A DNA stretch of 64,000 nt from Candidatus Blautia stercorigallinarum (lineage in GTDB: Bacteria > Bacillota > Clostridia > Lachnospirales > Lachnospiraceae), in NCBI GenBank assembly GCA_019112785.1, contig DXIQ01000070.1:1-64000 (forward strand), in the 5' to 3' direction. Position 1 is the stretch's first letter. Each line of letters opens with the position of its first letter. The notes beneath the pieces were generated by a model that was not told the DNA's origin, did not search any database, and saw only the letters and a program-made list of their open reading frames with translations. The position numbers and the translations under genes are program-made. Shown one piece after another: positions 44,637-52,229 of the stretch.

Positions 44637-46043
44637 TTATACCAGCTTGATGATCTCACCAATAGTCAGATCCGGGTTTTCTGCTCCTTTGAACATGATC
44701 TTGCACAGATAGTAATAAAGATATTCCAGCTCATCCCTGGACACTGCCTTGATCTGATGCTCGAAGTTAAAGTCCAGTCCATTGTCCTCGGGACGGTGCA
44801 TAACAGTCAGATACATTCCCTGGGGGCAGCTTCCGTTAGGATACCATTTTGTCTTATAACGGATATCCCCCAGTTGGGTAAGTCCGTTCTCCTGAAGGGT
44901 CATCGGCTGATAGGTCAGGGAAATCGGTTCATAAGTCAGACCTGCATGAGGCTGAGGATAGATCTTGGAACGGTAAGCAAAATAGGCGGTAGGATCATAG
45001 TTTGCGTGACGGAAGATCTCATTTTGTTTGTCCCGGATAGCATAAACGCCGTCAATAAATTTCATATCTTCAGAAAAGATCGTCCGGATAGGGAAAGAAT
45101 GGATCCTGGTGCCGCCGGATTTCTTTTCTTTCAAAGTCGCACGTCTTGCAATGGCATTGTTGATAGACACATCCTCAAAACCGTTCATCTTCTGGAAATA
45201 GGTACGCAGGCCCATGATCAGCAGGCAGGCTAAAGAAACATGATATTTCTCGCAGAAATCCATCAGCCGCTTTGTAGGTTCTGCTTCCAGATGGAAAATA
45301 TCCAGGGCGGATTTTGTATCATCAGAAGCATTGAAAGCTGTCCGCAGTTCCGGATTTTTAAACATCTCTCTGGCAGCCTCCAGCTTATCCCTTCCATGGA
45401 TACCGTTGTAGATCGGTTCGCCTTTTTCAATTTCTTTCTGGAAATATTCAATATCTCTTAACTGGGCTTTGCTGCCGGCCTCATAGGCAAGGTCTTTCTG
45501 CAGCTGGTCAATATAGGAAGCCATCTCTTTCGGATATGGAACTCCTTCATATTTTTCATTACAGTAAAGTTCGATAATATCTTTCATAAAGCAGATCAGA
45601 GACTGAGCGTCTGCGATCATATGATGTACCAGGAAATAGATCCCGTTAAATCCGTCAGGCATCTGGATCATAACGATCCGGCTCATCTGAGAGTCTTCCA
45701 TCTTGAAAGGCACGGTAGTCCACTTCTGCATAGTAGCTTCTGCTTCTTCCATAGTCCCTTTGGAGAAATCCACAAACTCGATCTTCATCTCTTCCGGATC
45801 TGCCACATACTGATACCAGTTTCCTTCTTTATCTTTTGCAAAACGGATCCGCATGCCTTCGCTTCTTGCATAAGCCTTATTAATGGATTTTGCCAGAAGA
45901 TCCCAGTCAATCTCAATTTCAATAGTCACGCTGGTACCAATGTTCAGCACTGCCGCTGTGGGACAGAAAGGCAGATAGTACAGATGGAATTTCTGCGCTA
46001 CAGTCAACGGGTATACTTTGTGTCCTTTTCTTGTTCTCATCAT
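44637..46043 (-). CDS. Stand-alone condensation-domain-like acyltransferase
   Basis: A 468-aa protein of the condensation/chloramphenicol-acetyltransferase-like superfamily. The catalytic HHxxxD motif is intact (FLVHHMIADAQSL), and the C-terminal half contains PQPHAGLTYEPIS and GLDFNFEHQIKAVSRDELEYL, where the solvent-channel motif is expected. The start overlaps the stop of the alpha/beta hydrolase gene by 4 nt. With a free adenylation enzyme and carrier protein next to it, it probably transfers a carrier-bound acyl group onto a free amine or alcohol. Confidence 0.85.
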   Translation of the reverse strand: MMRTRKGHKVYPLTVAQKFHLYYLPFCPTAAVLNIGTSVTIEIEIDWDLLAKSINKAYARSEGMRIRFAKDKEGNWYQYVADPEEMKIEFVDFSKGTMEEAEATMQKWTTVPFKMEDSQMSRIVMIQMPDGFNGIYFLVHHMIADAQSLICFMKDIIELYCNEKYEGVPYPKEMASYIDQLQKDLAYEAGSKAQLRDIEYFQKEIEKGEPIYNGIHGRDKLEAAREMFKNPELRTAFNASDDTKSALDIFHLEAEPTKRLMDFCEKYHVSLACLLIMGLRTYFQKMNGFEDVSINNAIARRATLKEKKSGGTRIHSFPIRTIFSEDMKFIDGVYAIRDKQNEIFRHANYDPTAYFAYRSKIYPQPHAGLTYEPISLTYQPMTLQENGLTQLGDIRYKTKWYPNGSCPQGMYLTVMHRPEDNGLDFNFEHQIKAVSRDELEYLYYYLCKIMFKGAENPDLTIGEIIKLV

Positions 46044-46993
46044 TTCATTATTCCTCCGATAAATGAATCAAGGGCCTTTTCATATGCTGCCGTATCTTTA
46101 TAATAGCTCTCTGCGTGGCCTGCGTCTTTTACAATCAGTTTCGTCTTGGGCGCTGCACAATTCTTATAGATTTCCTCGCACATCCAGCAGGGGACAAAAA
46201 TATCTTTTTCTCCGTGGATAAACAGGAAAGGTACCTTGGCCTTCCGCACTTCTCTTGCAGCGTTGCAATCGTCCAGTCCATAACCGGCTTTTTTCTTATT
46301 CAGCTTATCTGCGATCTGGATCATAGGGAAAGCCGGAAGGTGATACATACTGTGAAGCACATGGGTAAATACCTCTTTGGCCGAGGTAAAGGCACAGTCA
46401 GAAACAATCCCTTTCACCTGTGGCGGAAGCTTCATTCCTCCCATCATGCAGACAGTTGCGCCTCCCATGGAATTTCCGTGAAGGAGGATCTGGGCGTCCT
46501 CCCCGATCTCATGGATCATCCATTTGACCCACTCCATGCCGTCATACCGATCCATGGTGCCGAAACCGATATAAGTACCTTCACTGTCCCCGTGGGCTCT
46601 TTCATCAATGAGCAGCATCCGGAATCCATGTTTCAGATAGTAATAGGACAGGCTTCCGTAGTCATTCAGTCCTTTGCTTGTATAACCATGGAAACAGATC
46701 ACTGCTTTGTTTCCTTCATCGCCTTTAAAATATGTGCCGTGAAGCTTCAGGCCGTCTCTGGATCGGATCCACACATCCTGATGAGGCTGCTCCATCATCC
46801 AGGCGCTTCTCTTATGCATCATGGGAAAATATTGTTCCCAGTCCACCCCGGACATCTTCATGGTACGTTCTGTTTTTGCATTATAACGCTTCATGGTCCT
46901 TCTGTAGAAATATGCTGTGCCCGCTGCTTCCGCCGCAGCTACAGCCCCCAGAAGTCCGGCTGCTCCCTTCAGTAAATTACCCATTTTATTCAC
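46040..46993 (-). CDS. Alpha/beta hydrolase with N-terminal membrane segment
   Basis: A 317-aa protein. A short hydrophobic N-terminal helix (LLKGAAGLLGAVAAAEAAGTAYF) anchors it. The hydrolase fold follows: CFHGYTSKGLNDYG, nucleophile elbow LHGNSMGGATVC (Ser), HGEKDIFVPCWMC (Asp) and DAGHAESYYKD (His). It lies between the SCP2-like gene and the condensation-like gene and overlaps the latter. It may release or edit acyl groups, or supply fatty acids from esters for the adenylation enzyme. That role is inferred from position only. Confidence 0.85.
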   Translation of the reverse strand: MNKMGNLLKGAAGLLGAVAAAEAAGTAYFYRRTMKRYNAKTERTMKMSGVDWEQYFPMMHKRSAWMMEQPHQDVWIRSRDGLKLHGTYFKGDEGNKAVICFHGYTSKGLNDYGSLSYYYLKHGFRMLLIDERAHGDSEGTYIGFGTMDRYDGMEWVKWMIHEIGEDAQILLHGNSMGGATVCMMGGMKLPPQVKGIVSDCAFTSAKEVFTHVLHSMYHLPAFPMIQIADKLNKKKAGYGLDDCNAAREVRKAKVPFLFIHGEKDIFVPCWMCEEIYKNCAAPKTKLIVKDAGHAESYYKDTAAYEKALDSFIGGIMK

Positions 46994-47010
46994 CTGCTTT
47001 TCTGAACATC

Positions 47011-47358
47011 CTATTTTTTACTTTTCTTCTTTTTTTTGCTGTTGATCAGATCTTTTAACTTTAACGCCTTATCAATATTTCCTTCTACTTTTAATTTTCC
47101 AAGAGTTACCGCAAGGATAGGATCTGTTTTTCCATCTGCGATCTTAAAGAGAGTCTCCGCGGAACAGGTAAACATAGCGTCTCTGTCAAAATACTCATAA
47201 GGCTCCACATACAGCTTGCCTTCCTTTACCTCAGCATAGAAAATCCCTTCTGCCTCTCCTGTAATGTTAAACTGATATGCCAGATGTTCCTGGATGTCAC
47301 TGACATCTGCGTCCATCAGCATTCCTTTTACCTTTGAAAACATATCTGCGTAGGTCAT
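47011..47358 (-). CDS. SCP2-like lipid-binding protein
   Basis: A 115-aa protein with the sterol-carrier SCP2 pattern: a long first helix, GIFYAEVKEGKLYVEP, DAMFTCSAETLFKIADGKTDP, and the family end LAVTLGKLKVEGNIDKALKLKDLI, then a Lys-rich tail (KKKKKSKK). SCP2 domains bind fatty acyl chains and other lipids in a hydrophobic tunnel. As first gene of the operon, it is a good candidate to deliver fatty acyl substrates to the adenylation enzyme. The promoter and twin TetR operators lie immediately upstream. Confidence 0.85.
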   Translation of the reverse strand: MTYADMFSKVKGMLMDADVSDIQEHLAYQFNITGEAEGIFYAEVKEGKLYVEPYEYFDRDAMFTCSAETLFKIADGKTDPILAVTLGKLKVEGNIDKALKLKDLINSKKKKKSKK

Positions 47359-47392
47359 AGTATCCTCCTTTTCGACCTTTTTCAGCCCTTTT

Positions 47393-47450
47393 CGACCGCT
47401 GGTCGTCTTTCTTTTGATGTTAGATTACCATTTTTTCGGCCAGTGGTCAA
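47393..47450 (-). promoter_or_regulatory. Operon promoter with two TetR-type palindromes
   Basis: On the (-) strand TTGACC (47445-47450) and TAATCT (47422-47427) are 17 nt apart. Operator 1, CGGCCAGTGGTCA (47437-47449), covers the -35 box. Operator 2, CGACCGCTGGTCG (47393-47405), lies downstream of the transcription start, 44 bp away centre to centre. The shared half-sites CGRCC/GGTCR fit the divergent TetR regulator. Bound at both, it should block transcription. Confidence 0.7.
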
Positions 47451-47585
47451 TCCTGGTTCTGTTCAAAATATTTTTGATTTTTTCTTGTTTTTTTGTTGGT
47501 TTTTATTGTTTGTTCTTTTCCCCTGTCTGTGCTATAGTAGTTAGTAAGTTACTGTTTTTACATCCATAACAGAAAGGTGATATTT

Positions 47586-48203
47586 ATGCCAAATCCGTTG
47601 AAATACAATCAGATCCTGGACGCTCTTCAGAAACTTCTGGCCAATCATGAACTGCAGAGCATATCTGTCAGTGAGATCGCCCATACTGCCGGGATCGGAA
47701 AGGGAAGTATCTATTATTATTTTCCTTCCAAGGATGCCATTCTCCAGGCCCTGGTAGAGAGAAATTATGAAAAGCCTCTCCAGACGGCAAAGTCTCTGGC
47801 CTATCAAAGGGAAATCCCGCCTTTTACAAGAATGGCTATGATCTTTCAGGCCTGCCGGAATTCTTCTTCTGAGTTCCTGAAATCCCAGGACCAGACAGAT
47901 TCCAGCACACAGACCAGGATCTTTATCCATCAGAAGTATGTGAATCATATCATTACGGAATTAAAACCTGTGCTGGCAGAGATCATCCGCCAGGGGATCC
48001 AGGGCGGGGAGATCCATTTTGAGGATCCTGAGGCTCTGGCAGAGATCGTTCTCATTGTTCTTACAGTAAAAATGGACAACACATTGGTTCCCTCCTCCAG
48101 AGAAGAGATTGAAAATACGATCAGCGCCCTGATCTCTCTTCTGGAAAAGGGCACGGGAAATCCTGCCGGATCCCTGAATTTTCTGAAAAGCCAGACACCA
48201 TAA
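47586..48203 (+). CDS. TetR-family regulator, divergent from the A/T/C operon
   Basis: The track begins at a GTG (47577); AGAAAGG lies 8 nt before the ATG at 47586 (MPNPLKYNQ), which I use (205 aa). The HTH is typical: ILDALQKLLANHELQSISVSEIAHTAGIGKGSIYYYFPSKDAIL. The C-terminal ligand domain is of the usual all-helical kind. TATAGT at about 47533 may be its -10 box. It faces the SCP2/hydrolase/C/T/A operon, whose promoter carries two matching palindromes. A fatty acid, acyl-CoA or the product could be the ligand; this is inference. Confidence 0.85.
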   Translation: MPNPLKYNQILDALQKLLANHELQSISVSEIAHTAGIGKGSIYYYFPSKDAILQALVERNYEKPLQTAKSLAYQREIPPFTRMAMIFQACRNSSSEFLKSQDQTDSSTQTRIFIHQKYVNHIITELKPVLAEIIRQGIQGGEIHFEDPEALAEIVLIVLTVKMDNTLVPSSREEIENTISALISLLEKGTGNPAGSLNFLKSQTP

Positions 48204-48291
48204 TCATAGTATAATCCCCGGCGGCATCCCTGCAGACCTCCGGGTGATCGGACAGGGTAAGGTTTCCTGGGCAGGCTTATTCCACCACGAA

Positions 48292-48330
48292 AAAAAGACC
48301 ATCGGGGCTTCTTCCCAACGGTCTTTTTTC
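48292..48330 (-). terminator. Terminator between convergent genes
   Basis: AAAAAGACCATCGGG pairs with CCCAACGGTCTTTTT. T-runs lie at both ends, so it serves the kinase-like gene on (-) and probably the TetR gene on (+). Confidence 0.8.
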
Positions 48331-48343
48331 TCTTTGCTCTTAT

Positions 48344-48949
48344 TTACTCTTCAAAAAGTCCTTTCAGTGCTTTCACACATCCTTCGATACCAAGAGTGCC
48401 TGAGTCAAGGACAATATCATAATTTTTCTTGTCATCCCAGACTTTTCCGGTGTTTGCCCGGAAGTAGGCAGATCTCTTTTTGTTATAATATTTTCTGGTA
48501 GCTTCTACATTCTGAGGATCGATCCCATATTCTTCAACGATCCGCTTTTTGATATCTTCTTCACTGCTGCAATAAATAAATACCTTTGCTACTCCTTTCA
48601 TGTTCTTCAAGGCGTATGCAGCACAATGTCCCATGAAAATCCCCGGGCCGTTCTGAGCCAGACGCCGGATCTCCATCTGTTCATCCAGGAAAACTTTTCC
48701 TTCCTCCGGCAGCATATTGGCATCTCCCGACTGTACTCTGTTCATAAGGAAAAGAGAATAGATCAGGCTGCCTGTAGCTTTTTCTTCATACTGGTCAATA
48801 CGTTCTGTGGAAATTCCCCTTTTCTGGGCCACGGTTTCAAGGATCTCACGTCCATAGAAAGGTACGTTGCAAACCTCGCCTAGTTTTTTACCGATCTGTG
48901 TTCCGCCGCTTCCATATTCTCTTTCAATAGTAATATATCGATACTTCAT
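48344..48949 (-). CDS. Cytidylate-kinase-like protein
   Basis: The ORF opens at 48973, but GAGGAGG lies before the ATG at 48949 (MKYRYITIEREYGSGG), giving 201 aa. The P-loop-like start REYGSGGTQIGKKLGEVCNVPFYG, the internal IFMGHCAAYALKNMKGVAKVFIYC and the Arg-rich lid (KRIVEEYGID) match the cytidylate_kin-like family, a group distinct from true Cmk. The true substrate of this family is not established. It is divergent from the TetR gene at 49146, with AGCAACA repeats between them. Confidence 0.85.
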   Translation of the reverse strand: MKYRYITIEREYGSGGTQIGKKLGEVCNVPFYGREILETVAQKRGISTERIDQYEEKATGSLIYSLFLMNRVQSGDANMLPEEGKVFLDEQMEIRRLAQNGPGIFMGHCAAYALKNMKGVAKVFIYCSSEEDIKKRIVEEYGIDPQNVEATRKYYNKKRSAYFRANTGKVWDDKKNYDIVLDSGTLGIEGCVKALKGLFEE

Positions 48950-48976
48950 CCTGCAACCTCCTCTATCAGCCACAAC

Positions 48977-49133
48977 TTAAGCAACATCTGTTGATTAATT
49001 CTCACGAATATAATAATGGCTCTCTGTTGATTGTTCATCACAATAGTATTATAATGAAAAAAAGGGAAAGCAACAATAGACACAGGACAAATTTATGAGG
49101 TTTATTATACATTTTTCAAAAATTGTTGCTTAA
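48977..49133. promoter_or_regulatory. Repeated AGCAACA/TGTTGCT boxes between divergent genes
   Basis: TTAAGCAACA (48977-48986) is the exact inverse of TGTTGCTTAA (49124-49133), and a third box AAGCAACAAT (49068-49077) mirrors ATTGTTGCT (49122-49130). The intergenic region of 196 nt separates the kinase-like and TetR genes. Multiple operator half-sites for that TetR protein are the simplest explanation. Confidence 0.5.
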
Positions 49134-49145
49134 AGGTGCAAAGTT

Positions 49146-49727
49146 ATGAAACAGAATCCTAAGCAGGATCTTCGCTTTATCAAAAATGAAAATCTGATAC
49201 GTGAAACTTTTTATCAAATGCTTGGTGAAATGGATTATTCTAAAATTTCTATCAAAGAGCTTACCCAGAGAGCTCAGATCAACCGGAAGACTTTTTATCT
49301 CCATTATACATCTCTGGATCATCTGCTGGCTACTCTTCAGCTCGAGATCATGGAGCCAACCTTCAAAATGATAGAAGAAACCAGCTTTCCCGATGACGCA
49401 GAACTCATTATCCGGAAAAGTTTTGAGATCATGGCCGCTCTGGATTCCACAGACAAGCTTATCCTTTCCTGTAAAGGTAATTTTCCGGAGAAGAAAAGTC
49501 CTTCGGATCTGATCCGGGATCAGTTGTTTAAAAAGTATGATCATATTCCAAAATACGGGCCTTTTGAAAGTAGCCTTATCATCACTTACTTTTCCGTCTG
49601 CCTGGGCGTTATTTTCCGCCAGTGGGAGACGAAAGGCCAGCAGATCCCTCTGGAGGAAATGATCCAGATGACTACCCAAATGATCCTTCACGGGCTGGAA
49701 GGAGTTGGGCTGGTTCCCGAAAAGTAA
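49146..49727 (+). CDS. TetR/AcrR-family regulator
   Basis: A 193-aa protein with AAAGG upstream and a clear N-terminal HTH: NENLIRETFYQMLGEMDYSKISIKELTQRAQINRKTFYLHYTSLDHLL. Its C-terminal part (FEIMAALDSTDKLILSCKGN, FESSLIITYFSVCLGVIFRQWE) resembles the TetR_C_8-like group, which includes DhaS-like regulators. It is divergent from the cytidylate-kinase-like gene. Target and ligand unknown. Confidence 0.85.
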   Translation: MKQNPKQDLRFIKNENLIRETFYQMLGEMDYSKISIKELTQRAQINRKTFYLHYTSLDHLLATLQLEIMEPTFKMIEETSFPDDAELIIRKSFEIMAALDSTDKLILSCKGNFPEKKSPSDLIRDQLFKKYDHIPKYGPFESSLIITYFSVCLGVIFRQWETKGQQIPLEEMIQMTTQMILHGLEGVGLVPEK

Positions 49728-49763
49728 GAGAAGTGGCTGCCGCATGAACATTTCTGTTCCTTA

Positions 49764-50633
49764 TCATTTTAGTTTTTTCAATACCGATCCAATATCCCCG
49801 TCAATACAGATGGCCTGTTTTGCGATCTCTCCAGGTGCTGCCGCATCTCCATAATTCACACAGGCATATACTGCCCTGGGATTTTTTGCTGTCATCTGCC
49901 AGAAGGGATATTTGATGATCACCGGGGTGTTATAGCCCACTCCCAGTTCCAGAAACAATATTTTCCCATCCTGGTGTTCTGTAAGGAATCTGCTGTACCG
50001 CCGGGAGGCCTGATACCAGCCTTCGTCCTGGACAAAGGTATCATCTGCCCTCAGATTCATGGTCAGGGGTTTTCCACAGTGGGGACAATGAGGCACCAGA
50101 TCCCTTGGTATCGTCATATGATCCTGACGGCGGATCATTTCGCCTATGATCTCTTCATTATCCCAGGTTTCCTGACAACAGGGCTCTGAACACTGGAACA
50201 GTCCATAGTCTCCCTGAGTATAAAAAAGCCGCTCTTTTTCAAATCCTGCTTTCTGAAAGCAGTGATCCACGTTAGTGGTCAGAACAAAATAGTCCTTGTC
50301 TTTTATCAGTTCCAGAAGATCTTCATACACCGGCTTAGGCGGATCCATATACCGGTTCAGGTAGATATACCGGCTCCAGTAAGCCCAGTATTCTTCCAGA
50401 GTTTTATAAGGGTAAAAGCCGCCGGAATACATATCATGAAATCCATATTTTTCCTCAAAATCCGAAAAATAAGCCTGGAACCGCTCTCCGGTATAAACAA
50501 ATCCTGCGGAAGCAGACAGCCCCGCACCGGCTCCTATGATCACAGCCTCCGCTTCCTCCAGAGCCTTTCCAAGCTTCCGGATCTTCTCTATATCCGATCC
50601 TTCCTGATCTTTTCTTAATCTATTGGGAAACAT
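49764..50633 (-). CDS. Sirtuin of the class-M (SirTM) type, without macrodomain partner
   Basis: The ORF opens at 50675, but AGGAGGAG precedes the ATG at 50633 (289 aa), whose first base overlaps the TGA of the previous gene. The NAD-binding start is IIGAGAGLSASAGFVYTG; LTTNVDHCFQKAGF and the zinc-binding Cys residues (CSEPCCQ, CPHCGK) follow. Where deacetylases have the catalytic His in LHG, this protein has Gln: YTQGDYGLFQC. That replacement is the mark of SirTM ADP-ribosyltransferases, which act on lipoylated GcvH-L proteins and are normally encoded with a macrodomain and a lipoate ligase. None of those is here; instead it ends a RiPP-like operon. Confidence 0.8.
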   Translation of the reverse strand: MFPNRLRKDQEGSDIEKIRKLGKALEEAEAVIIGAGAGLSASAGFVYTGERFQAYFSDFEEKYGFHDMYSGGFYPYKTLEEYWAYWSRYIYLNRYMDPPKPVYEDLLELIKDKDYFVLTTNVDHCFQKAGFEKERLFYTQGDYGLFQCSEPCCQETWDNEEIIGEMIRRQDHMTIPRDLVPHCPHCGKPLTMNLRADDTFVQDEGWYQASRRYSRFLTEHQDGKILFLELGVGYNTPVIIKYPFWQMTAKNPRAVYACVNYGDAAAPGEIAKQAICIDGDIGSVLKKLK

Positions 50634-51256
50634 CAATCTTCTCCTCCTAATCTTATCACTGCGGATACGGGACACTGTTCAAAACAATTGCCGCAATGGA
50701 GACAATGCTCCTGCTGTATCCGGTAAGGCTGACCAGGCTCTATACAGCCCTGGGGACAGTGTTCCATACAGATCCCACAGTCAACACAGTTGTCTGTGAT
50801 CTCATACCCTTTCAGTGTAACATTTCCTTTCCCCAATGTATAGCTTTCCCGGAAGATCGGCCGGACGCCCAGATGGAAATACTCTATGGCCCCGTCCCGG
50901 ATTTCAAATACAATGCCGATCTCTCTGGTATCCCCCGGGTATACGTTGACAAGATAAGGCTGCTCCTGAAAGATCTTTTCCATCCAGTAGTTCTGTTTTT
51001 CCCTTGGAACAGGCACAGCCTTTGCACTTAATCGGATCATTTCCTTGTATCTGGTGTAGGCCAGTATCTGTACTCTTCCGTCTGCCAGAAGCTCCCGGCA
51101 GAAATCCTTGCCCCTGGCGGTAAAAAAGTACAGAGCCTCAGGCTCATAGTGAATGGCACTGATATTCCTCACCTGGGGATTTCCCTGGGCGTCCACTGTA
51201 GCAAAGGCCAGGACTCCCACATACTGTAATTTTTTCAAACATGTTTCTGCATCCAT
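50633..51256 (-). CDS. FMN-binding PNPOx-like domain fused to two [4Fe-4S] motifs
   Basis: A 207-aa protein. Residues 1-130 are a pyridoxamine-phosphate-oxidase-like split barrel (YVGVLAFATVDAQGNPQVRNISAIHYEP, LYFFTARGKDF) expected to bind FMN. Residues about 150-205 have two ferredoxin motifs: CVDCGICMEHCP and CLHCGNCFEQCP. The ATG overlaps the stop of the dehydrogenase gene (TAATG) and its TGA overlaps the sirtuin ATG (TGATG). A likely role is electron transfer, perhaps reducing the radical SAM enzyme's clusters or a flavin-dependent step; this is inferred from operon position. Confidence 0.85.
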   Translation of the reverse strand: MDAETCLKKLQYVGVLAFATVDAQGNPQVRNISAIHYEPEALYFFTARGKDFCRELLADGRVQILAYTRYKEMIRLSAKAVPVPREKQNYWMEKIFQEQPYLVNVYPGDTREIGIVFEIRDGAIEYFHLGVRPIFRESYTLGKGNVTLKGYEITDNCVDCGICMEHCPQGCIEPGQPYRIQQEHCLHCGNCFEQCPVSAVIRLGGED

Positions 51257-52226
51257 TATATCTCCTCCATATATACAACGATCTTTCCCTCCACAGCCCC
51301 CTGATCCTGGGCAATACAGGCCTCTCTGACAGAAGAAAAGGGGAAAGCCTTTCCAAGACAGGGAGTCAATTTATGCTCCTCTAAAAAGGTAAAGATTTCA
51401 TCCATTACTTTCTGACTGGGCCAGTTGCTGTGGAACCCTGTAAGATAAACCCCATTGGGAATGAATTTGATAGGATCAAAATACCTGATACCGTAAATTC
51501 CTCCCAGGATTCCTGTATTGCAGACAATCCCGCCCTTTTCCATACAGTTCAGTGTATCCCCCAGTGTTTTAGGGCCCACCAGTTCCAAAGCCTTTGTCAC
51601 ACCGGGAAGGCGTCCTGCCAGCTCTCCCGGATCCAGAACCGCCTGATCCGCCTCCTTCAAAAGAGGCAGCTTCTTATCCCTGTGGGTAGTGGCGATCACT
51701 TTGCAGCCCAGAGCCTTTCCAATCTGAATGGCCGCATAGCCCAAAGCGCAGGTAGCGCCCCGGATCAGCAGGGTATCGGAAGGCTTCAGATCCAGTCCTT
51801 CAAAAAGAGACCCCCTGGCGGTAAAATAAGTCTCCGGAACAGGGCAAGTTCTATCCAGGAAAGAGAAGAAACAACGGAAAACACATGATGAACAGGCAGG
51901 AGAGCATACTCTCCATAGCTTCCATTGAAACTCCGCCCCATGCCGCCCATAAGGGCTGCCACTTTCTGCCCCTTTTTAAAGGAACTGTCAGAAGGATCTG
52001 CAATCTCTCCCACACATTCAATGCCGGGGATTAACGGCTTCTGGATATAGTCTGCCCGGATCTCTCCCTGCCTGAGGATCTGCTCCGAATGATTCATTCC
52101 AAAAGCCTTCACCTTGACCAGCACCCAGCCGGGACGGCCCTTCGGTACCGGATATTCTGTAAGACTCACCTCGTCTCCTCGCACAGGTCCGGTAAGGACC
52201 ACTGCTTTCATAGTTTCCGGGATCAC
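51256..52226 (-). pseudogene. Zinc-type alcohol dehydrogenase/quinone reductase gene with a frameshift
   Basis: The first reading frame starts at GTG (52226) 8 nt after AAGGAGG and encodes the GroES-like half (MKAVVLTGPVRGDEVSL, LIPGIECVGEI). It breaks near 51841-51845 and ends at 51786. The other frame continues as PVPETYFTARGSLFEGLDLKPSD and ALGYAAIQIGKALGCKVIATT, then the Rossmann half ending at 51256. Family members read AAVPETYFTA at this point, so one base is missing in GCCCT. The start directly follows the radical SAM stop and its end overlaps the next gene. It is either inactivated or a single-base sequence error. Confidence 0.8.
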
Positions 52227-52229
52227 AGC

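Noticed and set aside
49735-49760. GGCTGCCGCAT, apparent fourth copy of the palindromic repeat
   Set aside because: Only one partial arm is present and the opposing arm is absent, so it is mentioned but not annotated.
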